From NCBI RefSeq assembly GCF_000765665.2, contig NZ_JROZ02000003.1, forward strand, positions 172,309-236,308: a stretch of 64,000 nt of DNA, read 5' to 3'. Shown here piece by piece: positions 1-8,473 of this stretch. Numbering within the stretch: position 1 is the stretch's first letter; each line of letters begins with the position of its first letter. Source of the DNA: Helicobacter sp. MIT 05-5293. GTDB taxonomy: Bacteria; Campylobacterota; Campylobacteria; Campylobacterales; Helicobacteraceae. Under the pieces are notes generated by a model. It saw only the letters and a list, made by a program, of their open reading frames with translations. It was not told the origin of the DNA and searched no databases. The translations under genes and the position numbers were made by a program.

Positions 1-891
1 CATTCTCTCAAAACCGTGAGCAAGGAATTAAGCTCTTTTACAAAAAGATTGAATGAGGAGAACAAAGAGGAGTTTTTGAGAGAGTTTGGGCATTTGCGTG
101 CAGGGACTTATAATATCCTCTCGCCTCGTTATGATGAAGCCTTTGAATCTTATTTTGGTCATTTGCATTTTGCGCCAGATTCTGTCATAGAGAGTGAATT
201 TTCTTTAGATGATGCAAGAATGCAAGAGCTCAATGAGCTTTTAAGTGAAAATGGCTTAAAGATTGATGCAAAAGGATTCTTTGCATTCTTAAAAGCTGCT
301 ATTGAGGGACGAGAATCTGCTAAATTTGCTTTTACAAAACTACTCTCTTATGTGATTTCATTGATTGGTGAATTGGGTGTGCATTATGGCATTGATAAAG
401 AAGATATGGCGCATTTGGATATTAAAAATATCCTTACACTTTATTCTTCTTTATATTCCAAAAGCCCTAAAGATAGGCTTTTGGGTGAGATTGCCTTGCA
501 CAAAGAGGAGCATAATCTCACTTTAGCTTTGAAGCTCCCTCCTTTATTGCGTAATCCTGATGAAGTGTTTAGTTTCTTTGAATTTCATATTTCCCCAAAT
601 TTTATCACGCAAAAAAGCGTTATGGCTGATATTGCATTAGAAAATGAGCAAGAAGTAGAGGGGAAAATCGTGCTGATTTATGCCGCAGATCCGGGCTATG
701 ATTATTTATTTGCGCAAAAAATCGCAGGATTGATTACCTGCTATGGCGGTGCAAATTCTCATATGGCAATTCGCGCAAGTGAGCTTGGATTGCCTGCAGT
801 GATTGGTGTGGGGGAGAGAGCTTTTGAAAAATATTCAAAAGCGCATAAGATTCTGATTGAATGTCAAAGTGAGCAAATCGTATGTCTCTAA
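1..891 (+). CDS. L-glutamine kinase (Cj1418-like), C-terminal part, 5' end outside window
   Basis: The reading frame is open from base 1, so the gene begins upstream; a GTG at 16 is only an internal codon. The visible ~297 residues end in a PEP-utilising-enzyme mobile (phosphohistidine) domain, with [12 protein letters not shown] followed by [20 protein letters not shown]; the His codon at 760-762 is the expected phospho-carrier. In C. jejuni, Cj1418 is a dikinase-type enzyme that makes L-glutamine phosphate from glutamine and ATP, the first step of O-methyl phosphoramidate (MeOPN) synthesis. The ATP-grasp N-terminal half would lie outside the window. The stop overlaps the next gene by 10 bases, which suggests translational coupling. 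The family is clear from sequence. The exact substrate is inferred from the neighbours, which match the other MeOPN enzymes. A generic PEP synthase-like protein is the alternative. Confidence 0.82.
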   Translation, partial: HSLKTVSKELSSFTKRLNEENKEEFLREFGHLRAGTYNILSPRYDEAFESYFGHLHFAPDSVIESEFSLDDARMQELNELLSENGLKIDAKGFFAFLKAAIEGRESAKFAFTKLLSYVISLIGELGVHYGIDKEDMAHLDIKNILTLYSSLYSKSPKDRLLGEIALHKEEHNLTLALKLPPLLRNPDEVFSFFEFHISPNFITQKSVMADIALENEQEVEGKIVLIYAADPGYDYLFAQKIAGLITCYGGANSHMAIRASELGLPAVIGVGERAFEKYSKAHKILIECQSEQIVCL

Positions 892-1502
892 AATGGATTG
901 GCATCACACAAAGACTGCTTGAAAATACGAGTTATTATGAAATACGCGAAGCTTTAAGTGTGGAATGGGGGGAATTATTCAGAGAATCTCTAGGGGCATT
1001 TTTGCCATTACCATTAAGCTATGAAATTGCATTTGAGAGATACGCACCGCATTTAAGTGGCGTAATTTTAAGCGGTGGGAATGACTTAAACGCACTTAAT
1101 CCTAATGCCCTGTCTTTAATGCGTGATGAATATGAAAGTAAGATTATTACGCATTGTTTGCGATATAGTTTGCCTCTGCTTGGAATCTGTCGCGGGGCGC
1201 AGATGATTGCGCATTATTTTGATTCAAAGTTAGAGCCTTTGGACGGACACATTGAGCCACATAATGTCGTGGATTCAAAAGGACAATCTTTGCGAGTTAA
1301 TTCCTTCCACCGCTACGGAATCACGCGATTAGGGGAAGCATTAGAATCTTTAAGCAAGGCGGGAGATTGCAGTATAGAGTCATTTCGTCATCGCACAAGC
1401 CCTATTTTTGGCGTGATGTGGCATATTGAACGCACTCCAAAGATGACAAGTGATGAGGCAATCACCTGTTGGATAAGATTATTACAAAGTTATTCAAAGT
1501 AA
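882..1502 (+). CDS. gamma-glutamyl-CDP-amidate hydrolase (Cj1417-like class I amidotransferase)
   Basis: This 206-residue class I glutamine amidotransferase-fold (peptidase C26, PuuD-like) protein has a complete triad: nucleophile Cys103 in GICRGAQ, and His181 and Glu183 in MWHIER. SGGNDLN near residue 64 is the usual oxyanion-side motif. In C. jejuni the homologous Cj1417 hydrolyses CDP-L-glutamine to cytidine 5'-diphosphoramidate plus glutamate, releasing the P-N moiety for MeOPN. It starts within the preceding kinase gene (10-base overlap), and the next gene follows after 8 bases, so the three are probably co-transcribed. The hydrolase family is seen directly; the substrate is inferred from the gene cluster. 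Confidence 0.83.
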   Translation: MSLKWIGITQRLLENTSYYEIREALSVEWGELFRESLGAFLPLPLSYEIAFERYAPHLSGVILSGGNDLNALNPNALSLMRDEYESKIITHCLRYSLPLLGICRGAQMIAHYFDSKLEPLDGHIEPHNVVDSKGQSLRVNSFHRYGITRLGEALESLSKAGDCSIESFRHRTSPIFGVMWHIERTPKMTSDEAITCWIRLLQSYSK

Positions 1503-1510
1503 GGAATTTT

Positions 1511-3138
1511 ATGAAACAATCCAAAACTACAAGGATTTATAAAAGAGCAGGTGTCAAATATGCTCTTGCTCATCAAATCAAAAAAATCAAGCCCAAGATA
1601 AGACGCAATCATAATTATCAATCTTTAATGATGTTTGTTTCTCTTATCAAAGCCGGTTATAACCCGACTTTTTATTTTATGCTTAAAAAATATCATATTT
1701 TATTAGAGAGTAAGGCAAGTGTAGAATTTATCACACAAAACTATGATATTATTAAAGCGTGGCTCAAATCTCAAAGTTTTCACGAAGCATACGCTAATCA
1801 CCCTTATCCTCCATTGCTTGACCCTAAGACATTGGATTATACACGCATTAGCCCACAAGTAGCATGGGATTTGAATCTGCCATTACCTCCTTATTATAAA
1901 TTTCTTCTTTTTGGCAGTCATGCGACAGGAAATAGGGGATTCCAAACCTTTTTATGGTATTGCAAAGGGTTGGATTATACACTCATCAAATATTCTAATC
2001 AATGGGATTCTTGGGCAAAACAAGCTTATCTTTGCTATTTCTTGGAGATTATGAGAAACTATGCTTATATTTCTGCTCCCCCCCCCCGCAATACTTTGGG
2101 TATTTATTAGCGAGAGAATATATGTATAGCGATAAAAATCTTGAAAAACTTTTTGCTTTGATTCCACAAACTAAAGCCTTGAATATCGTGCGAGATCCTA
2201 TCGGCTCACTTAAGAATCTTGTCAATTATCCTTGCAGAAGAGATGCAGACAAAACTCAAGTGTTGGATTTTTCGTGTAATCCTGATGAGATTTGTGAGAA
2301 TCTTATCGGATATGTAGCATGCGATGAACAAACAGGTTTATCAAAAAAATATGAAGATTTTCCCTCTTATCCGCAACTTAACGCGATAAGACCTCGTTTG
2401 TTTAATGAGTGGGAGAAAGCATGCACATATCATGACACGGAGTTAAGAGAATGTTTGGTGAATCTCAAAGATAATTCTATCACTTGCATTGATATGTCTG
2501 AAATTGTCGGTGAAAAAGCCTTTGAAACGATGAATACGCTTGCCAAAGAGTTTGACTTCCCTCCGCCTAATCCACAAGACAAAGAGCGATTTGAAGCTTA
2601 TATTTCTGCCTATGAAGGGCTTTTACCGCTCACATTTTCGCTCTGCACTTGTGGGCTAGATATGAAAATTTATTGCACAGATAAGGTGTGGAGCACTGAT
2701 ACAAGAATCTATATTGATCAAGGTATGACATGTTCTCGTGAAAATTTTCACACAGAGGCTTTTGAAAAATATCAAGACATCACACAATTTCTTTATGGGC
2801 AAGAGAGCTTTTATGAGCGCATTATTCTTTGTATGGACAAGAAAGATTTTGAGATTTTTAAGAATCACCAACAAGCGTGTGATGAGGCGAGGGCATATTT
2901 TTCGCGTTTTATCCCGCGTTTAGAGCAGCAAAAAGAAATCGAAGCACAAAAAAGAAAAACAATCACTGAAAGGGATATTTTGTCATATCTCAAAGCGCAC
3001 AAGGACTTATGCGTAAAAGCAAAAGATGTTTTTGATGAGCATTTGAAATTTTTGCGTTTCGTGCGTCCGGATATTATAGAATCTTGGAGCTATTATCAAG
3101 AGTTTTTATCAATTTGTAAGGAGCAAGAATGCACATAA
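1511..3138 (+). CDS. Phosphoramidate (MeOPN) transferase candidate 1, frameshifted at a C10 tract (phase OFF)
   Basis: The ATG at 1511 has an AAGGA ribosome site at 1502-1506. Frame 2 is read to the C tract at 2078-2087, where translation runs into a stop at 2110 (199 residues). The rest of the protein continues in another frame to 3138. Eight or eleven Cs would join them into about 542 residues, close to the 531-residue paralogue at 4872. Both contain YANHPYPPLLDPKTLDY, TKALN(I/L)VRDPI and CIDMSEIVGEKAFETMN. The P-loop-free, sulfotransferase-like layout and the position inside a MeOPN cluster suggest a counterpart of C. jejuni Cj1421/Cj1422, which attach MeOPN to capsular sugars. The function is inferred from context. 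The gene is read as phase-variable and OFF rather than dead, because everything downstream of the tract is intact. Confidence 0.7.
2078..2087. repeat. C10 homopolymer (contingency tract) in transferase 1
   Basis: Ten consecutive Cs inside the coding region. Counting codons across the tract, C8 or C11 restores the full-length frame, while C10 (seen) and C9 give premature stops. Slipped-strand mispairing at such tracts is the standard epsilonproteobacterial phase-variation mechanism. Confidence 0.9.
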
Positions 3139-3205
3139 TGAAGCGACATATCATCTCGCAGAGAGATTTTAGAGAATCTGCAATTTTATCTTTAGGAGGT
3201 TTGAA

Positions 3206-4003
3206 ATGAAACAAGGTGATTTTACGCAAGTGGCGAAACATTATCATAATCGCCCCGCTTATAGTCCGATGCTGTTGTCAAAATTGATTGCTTGTATCAA
3301 TGATACGCAAAAGCCATTGGAAAATCTACAAATCGTAGAAGTCGGCGCAGGCACAGGGAAGCTCACCAAAATGTTAAGCGAGTTTGGAATGCAAGTGATT
3401 GCCGTAGAGCCAAATGACAATATGCGCGAGGAGGGCATTGCCTACACCAAAGGCACAAATATCAAATGGCAAAAAGGCAGCGGAGAGGAAACAGGTGTGC
3501 AAAGTGGAATCGCGGATTGGGTGATTATGGCAAGCTCATTCCATTGGACTGACCCTGCAAAATCTTTGCCAGAATTTGCGAGAATCTTAAAAGATTCTAA
3601 GGCTTCAGAATCCCGCGGGGGGGGGGGGGCATATTTCACTTGTTTGTGGAATCCACGCCATATTGTAGAAGGCTCAATCTTTTATGAAATTGAAGAAGAG
3701 ATTAAACATATTGTTCCAGAGCTTGCTCGAGTGAGCAGCGGGACACAAAATGTAAAAAAATGGGAAGAGATTCTGCTCTCCACGGGTGATTTTAAGGATT
3801 ATTTTTTTATGGAATGTGATTATGTTGAGGTAATGGACAAAGCGCGTTATCTTGGAGCGTGGCATTCTGTCAATGATATTCAAGCTCAAGCGGGAGAGCA
3901 GAGGTGGAAGGAGATTCTAGTAATGATTGAATCTAAAATCAAAGGATTAGACATCATAGAAATCCCCTATAAGATTCGGGCTTGGAGTGTGAGGAAAGCA
4001 TGA
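3206..4003 (+). CDS. SAM-dependent methyltransferase 1 of the MeOPN cluster, phase-variable (ON)
   Basis: A 265-residue class I methyltransferase (Methyltransf_11/25-like) with a strong AGGAGG site at 3194-3199. Motif I is VEVGAGTGKLTKML and the acidic post-I loop is AVEPNDNMREE; WVIMASSFHW follows. A G13 tract at 3617-3629 encodes Gly-Gly-Gly-Gly and is in frame here, so the full protein is made. C. jejuni has two methyltransferases in the same cluster (Cj1419, Cj1420), thought to methylate the phosphoramidate oxygen, and Cj1420 also carries a G tract. This gene and the next are paralogues. Which of the two performs the O-methylation cannot be read from sequence. Confidence 0.8.
   Translation: MKQGDFTQVAKHYHNRPAYSPMLLSKLIACINDTQKPLENLQIVEVGAGTGKLTKMLSEFGMQVIAVEPNDNMREEGIAYTKGTNIKWQKGSGEETGVQSGIADWVIMASSFHWTDPAKSLPEFARILKDSKASESRGGGGAYFTCLWNPRHIVEGSIFYEIEEEIKHIVPELARVSSGTQNVKKWEEILLSTGDFKDYFFMECDYVEVMDKARYLGAWHSVNDIQAQAGEQRWKEILVMIESKIKGLDIIEIPYKIRAWSVRKA
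3617..3629. repeat. G13 contingency tract in methyltransferase 1 (in frame)
   Basis: Thirteen Gs interrupt an otherwise normal methyltransferase between residues about 138 and 142. The frame is preserved with G13 (and would be with G10 or G16); other lengths truncate the protein before its C-terminal half. Confidence 0.9.
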
Positions 4004-4050
4004 TGTGATTCCTTATCGCTCTAGCCTTAAGAGTGATAAGGAACACAACA

Positions 4051-4824
4051 ATGGAAAAAATCGTAGAACAAGTTTGGGATTATACAAAACATGCAAAGTA
4101 TTACAGCTATCGCCCTAATTACGCACCAAAAAGTATTGATATGCTCATAGCTTTAGCCTCTGACAAGGGTGCGAAGTCCATAAAAGTAGCCGATATTGGC
4201 GCAGGCACAGGGAATCTAAGCATTATGCTTTTGGAGCGTGGGTGTGAAGTCGTGAGTGTCGAGCCAAATGACGCAATGCGTGAGATTGGATTAGAGCGCA
4301 CTAAAGGGCAAAAGATAGAGTGGGTGAGGGCTACAGGTGTGGATTCTACTTTGAAGAGTGGGAGTTTTGATTGGGTAACTTTTGGGAGTAGCTTTAATGT
4401 CATGGATAGGGTAGAAGCCCTCAAAGAAGCGCACCGACTGCTTAAGCAGAATTGTTATTTTTCTTGTATGTGGAATCATCGGGATTTGAAAGATAAGATT
4501 CAAGAAGCGGCGGAAAATGTGATTATGGAAATCGTGCCAAACTACACACGAGGTGTAAGAAGAGAAGACCAAAGACCGATTATCGAAGAGCATAAAGAGC
4601 TGTTTGATAATATCCTTTATCTTGAAGAGGATTTTTATTTTCACCAAAGTTTAGAGAATTATCTCAATGCGTGGAAAAGCGTCAAGAATCCTTATTGGGA
4701 TTTGGAAACCAAAGAGGGGCAAGAGATTTTTGCCAACATCACAGCCAAAATGCAAGAAGCTTTGCCCAAAGAATTTGACATCAAATACACGACAAGGTGC
4801 TGGAGCGCAAGGAAAGTTGGCTAA
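4051..4824 (+). CDS. SAM-dependent methyltransferase 2 of the MeOPN cluster
   Basis: A 257-residue class I methyltransferase. ATG 4051 is preferred over the in-frame GTG at 4033 because AAGGA at 4038-4042 sits 8 bases before it. Motif I is VADIGAGTGNLSIMLL, then VSVEPNDAMREIG, and FGSSFNVMDRVEALKEAHRLLK covers motifs IV-V. It is a diverged paralogue of the gene at 3206 (both end in IKYTTRCWSARK or IPYKIRAWSVRK) but has no homopolymer tract, so it would be made constitutively. It corresponds to the second of the Cj1419/Cj1420 pair. The fold is certain; the role in making the methyl ester of phosphoramidate is inferred from the cluster. Confidence 0.8.
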   Translation: MEKIVEQVWDYTKHAKYYSYRPNYAPKSIDMLIALASDKGAKSIKVADIGAGTGNLSIMLLERGCEVVSVEPNDAMREIGLERTKGQKIEWVRATGVDSTLKSGSFDWVTFGSSFNVMDRVEALKEAHRLLKQNCYFSCMWNHRDLKDKIQEAAENVIMEIVPNYTRGVRREDQRPIIEEHKELFDNILYLEEDFYFHQSLENYLNAWKSVKNPYWDLETKEGQEIFANITAKMQEALPKEFDIKYTTRCWSARKVG

Positions 4825-4871
4825 TGGGTAATAAATAGTTTGCGTGGCAAATTAACACTAAGGAGTAAGCG

Positions 4872-6467
4872 TTGAGCAAAACATTTCAGATTCTTAAACA
4901 GCAAGGTATTAAAAGTGCCTTAGGATATGTTGTGGATAAAAAGGCGCATAAAGGTGGAATTTATCGCAGAGTGCAAAACTATATGATGTTTGTTTCCCTT
5001 GCTTCTCCTCGCCGAGGAGAAATGTATGATTTTTTGAAAAAATATCATATTGCTACTACAGATTCTGATTTTCTCACATATTTTATCAATGAATACGACA
5101 AGATAAAAGAATGGGTTGGCTCATCAAGTTTTCACGAAACATACGCTAATCACCCTTATCCTCCATTGCTTGACCCTAAGACATTAGATTATACACGCAT
5201 TAGCCCACAAGTAGCATGGGAGCTTAATATCCCATTGCCACCCTATTATAAATTTATGTATTTTGGTAGCCATGCAAGCGGCAATCGAGGACTTAATCAT
5301 TGTGTCTTAACTTGCGGAGGAATGGACTATGTGCGAGCTCCGACAAATGTGAAAACCATTTATCAAGAATATTGGAATCAGATTCTTACTCATTGCACTT
5401 TTGCTCCTTGCTATTTTGGATATGTGAGTGTGAGAGAATACCTTGATAACGAAGAGGGCAAAAAGCTTTATGCGCTTATCCCCAGCACGAAAGCTCTAAA
5501 TCTTGTCCGCGATCCTATCAGTGTCATCAAAAGCGGGATAAATTATCGAAGAAAGCGGCTCAAAGAGGCGCAAGAAGAGAATCTCAATCTTATGCTTGAA
5601 CCTGATTTTATTTGTGAGAATCTAGTCGGCTATAATGGGTTTGATGTGTCTGTGCAGCAATCGACTTTTGGCAATGAAGATGCACCTTGTCTCGATGTCG
5701 TGCAAGGTATGCTTCAATATATTTTTACAGATTTTCACGATACAGCATTAAGAAAAAGTCTCATAAATCTCAAAGATGATTCTATCACTTGCATTGATAT
5801 GTCTGAAATTGTCGGTGAAAAAGCCTTTGAGACAATGAATGCTTTGGCTAATACATTTGACTTCCCCCCCCCCAGTGCTTCAGATAAAGAGAAGTTGGCA
5901 ATGAGTGTATCCCATTATGAAGGTTTTTTACCGCTTGTTTTTAAGATACAAACCCCAAGCGGAATGATTAAGTTGCATTTGATGGATAATGTCTATTGCA
6001 TTGATAAGAGGATTTATGCGCGAGTGCCTGTCGATGAAGTCTATCTTGACCAGCATCAAAATGCTTTAGGAAATTTTTTGGACATCACATCATTTATTTT
6101 TCAGCAAGAAAGTTTTTTAGGACGCATTATTCTTTGTGTGGAAAAAGAAGACTTTGAGATTCTTAAAAATCACACAACACTTTGCGCTGAAATACGAGAG
6201 TATTTTTTAAGGTTTATCCCACGCTTGGAGCAACAAAGAAAATTAGAAGTTTCTAAGCAAGTCAAAGAATCTGACATCTTAGCATACTTTACGCAGCACA
6301 CACAAATAGCCTTAAAGGCAAAAGCAGTTTTTGATAAACACCTAAGCTTTTTGCGCTCCGTGCGTCCGGATATTATAGAATCGTGGCAATATTATCAAGC
6401 GTTTTTAAAGATATGCGAAGAAATGAGTGATGAGAATAAAAAAGAACAAACCCACACAAAGGAGTAA
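4872..6467 (+). CDS. Phosphoramidate (MeOPN) transferase candidate 2, phase-variable (ON)
   Basis: The start is TTG 4872, seven bases after AAGGAG at 4860-4865; no closer ATG fits. The product is 531 residues, a paralogue of the frameshifted gene at 1511. It has YANHPYPPLLDPKTLDY near residue 90, TKALNLVRDPISV near 210, DDSITCIDMSEIVGEKA near 305 and a C-terminal helical domain ending KSVRPDIIESW-like. A C10 tract at 5864-5873 encodes FPPPS and is in frame. Two stretches are almost identical in DNA to transferase 1 while the rest has diverged. By position and length it matches C. jejuni Cj1421/Cj1422, the MeOPN transferases. The acceptor sugar is unknown, and no capsule (kps) genes are in view. 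Confidence 0.7.
   Translation: MSKTFQILKQQGIKSALGYVVDKKAHKGGIYRRVQNYMMFVSLASPRRGEMYDFLKKYHIATTDSDFLTYFINEYDKIKEWVGSSSFHETYANHPYPPLLDPKTLDYTRISPQVAWELNIPLPPYYKFMYFGSHASGNRGLNHCVLTCGGMDYVRAPTNVKTIYQEYWNQILTHCTFAPCYFGYVSVREYLDNEEGKKLYALIPSTKALNLVRDPISVIKSGINYRRKRLKEAQEENLNLMLEPDFICENLVGYNGFDVSVQQSTFGNEDAPCLDVVQGMLQYIFTDFHDTALRKSLINLKDDSITCIDMSEIVGEKAFETMNALANTFDFPPPSASDKEKLAMSVSHYEGFLPLVFKIQTPSGMIKLHLMDNVYCIDKRIYARVPVDEVYLDQHQNALGNFLDITSFIFQQESFLGRIILCVEKEDFEILKNHTTLCAEIREYFLRFIPRLEQQRKLEVSKQVKESDILAYFTQHTQIALKAKAVFDKHLSFLRSVRPDIIESWQYYQAFLKICEEMSDENKKEQTHTKE
5864..5873. repeat. C10 contingency tract in transferase 2 (in frame)
   Basis: Ten Cs encode the end of Phe plus Pro-Pro-Pro. The paralogue at 1511 has the same peptide at this place (DFPPPN), but its codons are interrupted (TTC CCT CCG CCT), so only this copy is unstable here. 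Confidence 0.9.
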
Positions 6468-7006
6468 TGATGCAAGATAACACAACACAACAAGGAGCAG
6501 TCGTCTGGATTTGTGCCTTAGCCGGAGCGGGAAAGACGACTATTGCCAAAGAAGTATGCACTCAATTAAGACAAAAACACCCCAATGTCATATTGCTTGA
6601 TGGCGATGAGATAAGAGAAATCTTTGGGCAAGGAGGATTCAGCAAAGAGGAGCGTTTGAAAGTCGCACGATTGATAGCACGATTGTGTGTTTTTCTTTCA
6701 AAGAATGGATTAATCGTAGTATGTGCGACTATTTCGTTATTTGATGAGATTTATGCTTTTAATCGTTCGCATATTGCGCGTTATTTTGAGGTATTCGTGG
6801 AGTGTTCTATGGAGGAATTACTAAGACGAGATAAAAAATCTTTGTATTCTCGTGCGATGAAAGGGGAGATAGAGAATGTCGTAGGAGTGGATTTGTCTTA
6901 TGATACGCCTAAAGCGCATTATGTGCTGGAAAATAATGTCGCGGATAAGTTAGATTCGAAAGTAGAGAAACTTTGTGAGGCGATAGAGGAATTTTTAGCA
7001 TCATAA
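6467..7006 (+). CDS. Cytidine diphosphoramidate kinase (Cj1415-like, CysC/APS-kinase family)
   Basis: A 179-residue APS-kinase-fold protein. Its Walker A is LAGAGKTT (residues 18-25, against SGSGKST in true CysC), followed by LLDGDEIREIF and FSKEERLKVARLIARL, as in APS kinases. The ATG at 6467 overlaps the upstream stop by one base; an ATG at 6470 is equally possible after AAGGAG 6459-6464. C. jejuni Cj1415 phosphorylates the 3'-OH of cytidine 5'-diphosphoramidate rather than adenylyl sulfate. No sulfate-activation genes (CysDN) are nearby, and the cytidylyltransferase follows at once, so the MeOPN role is preferred to PAPS synthesis. Confidence 0.8.
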   Translation: MMQDNTTQQGAVVWICALAGAGKTTIAKEVCTQLRQKHPNVILLDGDEIREIFGQGGFSKEERLKVARLIARLCVFLSKNGLIVVCATISLFDEIYAFNRSHIARYFEVFVECSMEELLRRDKKSLYSRAMKGEIENVVGVDLSYDTPKAHYVLENNVADKLDSKVEKLCEAIEEFLAS

Positions 7007-7044
7007 AGCATTGAAAGCTAAGGAGATTTGACAAAGGAGGATAA

Positions 7045-7797
7045 ATGAAAGCATTGATTTTAGCTGCGGGATTTGGCTCAAGGCTGATGCCATTAACTAA
7101 AGAGAATCCAAAATGTATGGTGGAATATCGCGGAAAGAAAATTATTGATTATGAGATTAGTGCGCTAAGAGAAGCGGGGATTGATGAAATTGCAGTAGTT
7201 GGCGGGTATTTGTTTGAGGTCTTGAAAGGCTATGTGCAATCGCAATTTGGCATCAAAAAAATTTATCAAAATCTTCAATATGATAAAACCAATATGGTGC
7301 AAACGCTTTTTTGCGCGCGAGAATTTTTAGAATCTTGCGTGAGGGAAAAGCAGGATTTGGTGATTTCGTATGCGGATATTGTGTATAGCGCGGATATTGC
7401 GCGGGCATTAGCGCAATCACAAGGAGATTTAAATATCGTTGTGGATAAGGACTGGCGCACATTGTGGGAAAAGAGATTTGAAAATCCTCTTGATGATGCG
7501 GAGACATTGAAGCTTGAATCTGGAAAAATCAAAGAGCTTGGCAAAAAACCTATGAGTTATGAGGAAATAGAGGGGCAGTATATCGGGCTTTTTAAGTTTT
7601 CATATGAGTTTTTGCCACAAGTTTTGGCATTTTATGATGATTTGGATAGGGGTGCAATGTATGATAGCAAAGATTTTGCAAATATGTATATGACAAGCTT
7701 TTTGCAAGGCTTGATTGATAAGTTTGATAATGCTAAAGCGGTGGAGATTAAAGGAGGTTGGTGTGAGATTGACTTTAAAAGTGATTTGGAGATTTGA
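7045..7797 (+). CDS. CTP:phosphoglutamine cytidylyltransferase (Cj1416-like)
   Basis: A 250-residue sugar-nucleotidyltransferase-fold protein (NTP_transferase family) with an AAGGAGG site 7 bases upstream of ATG 7045. The signature ILAAGFGSRLMPLT-ENPKCMVEY spans residues 4-27, and VISYADIVY holds a metal-binding Asp. In C. jejuni, Cj1416 transfers CMP to L-glutamine phosphate to form CDP-L-glutamine. The family alone would equally suit a sugar-1-phosphate or choline-phosphate cytidylyltransferase. The surrounding kinase, hydrolase and CysC-like genes make the MeOPN step the best call. Confidence 0.8.
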   Translation: MKALILAAGFGSRLMPLTKENPKCMVEYRGKKIIDYEISALREAGIDEIAVVGGYLFEVLKGYVQSQFGIKKIYQNLQYDKTNMVQTLFCAREFLESCVREKQDLVISYADIVYSADIARALAQSQGDLNIVVDKDWRTLWEKRFENPLDDAETLKLESGKIKELGKKPMSYEEIEGQYIGLFKFSYEFLPQVLAFYDDLDRGAMYDSKDFANMYMTSFLQGLIDKFDNAKAVEIKGGWCEIDFKSDLEI

Positions 7798-7800
7798 GAA

Positions 7801-8386
7801 GTGAAGTCATTGAAAATTTCTATCATTATTCCAAATTTTAATAATGAAAAATATATTGCTAGATGTTTGGAAAGCTGTATAGCACAAAGTTATAAAAATA
7901 TAGAGTTTATTGTCGTAGATGATAAATCAACTGATAAAAGTAGAGAAGTTATAGAATCTTTTGCAAAGCTTGATGATAGGATTCACCCTTTATATAATGA
8001 AAGCAATATGGGGACTTTTGCCTCTAGGAATAATGGCGTCATTTATGCCAATAGAAGCGGGGGGGGGGGGTATACTTCTATTTTTAGATAGTGATGATAC
8101 CCTAGAAGTGAATGCTTGCGAAGAGGTCGCAAAGGCATTTGCGAGTGATGATATTGACTTGTGTATTTTTAAATTTAAATTTCTAACAGAAGGGATTGAA
8201 ACTTTAAGGGATAGCTTCTTTGATAAGAGCAAGACTTGTAGTATTGATGAATTTGAGAGATTTTTGCTTTATGAGAAGTGGCACAATGAAGATCTTTTTT
8301 CACTATGTAACAAGGCGTGGAAAAAGGAGGTTTATCTTCGTAACTTTGAAGAGAATCTAAAGCATATCCAAATAATAATTATGTAA
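7801..8386 (+). CDS. Family 2 glycosyltransferase, frameshifted at a G12 tract (OFF) and short at its C-terminus
   Basis: GTG 7801, three bases after the preceding stop, opens a GT-A fold: KISIIIPNFNNEKYIARCL, then FIVVDDKSTDKS and SNMGTFASRNNGVIYA. At the G12 tract (8059-8070) this frame runs to a stop at 8091. The expected continuation ILLFLDSDDTLEVNACEEV (the DXD-type motif) lies in the next frame. G11 or G14 would join them into about 194 residues. Even joined, the protein is short for GT2 enzymes. After the stop at 8386 another frame reads KANIDCAVSRCFKYKYD, so the 3' end may be decayed as well. It may add or modify the sugar that receives MeOPN; this is inference. Confidence 0.7.
8059..8070. 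repeat. G12 contingency tract in the glycosyltransferase (out of frame)
   Basis: Twelve Gs follow the codons for NRS. The GT2 metal-binding loop DSDD resumes in the +1-shifted frame immediately after the tract, so G12 is an OFF state, with G11 and G14 ON. Confidence 0.9.
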
Positions 8387-8473
8387 GCTTAAAGCGAACA
8401 TTGATTGTGCGGTGTCGCGTTGTTTTAAGTATAAATATGATACAAATATGCGATAAACACACAAGGTGGAACA

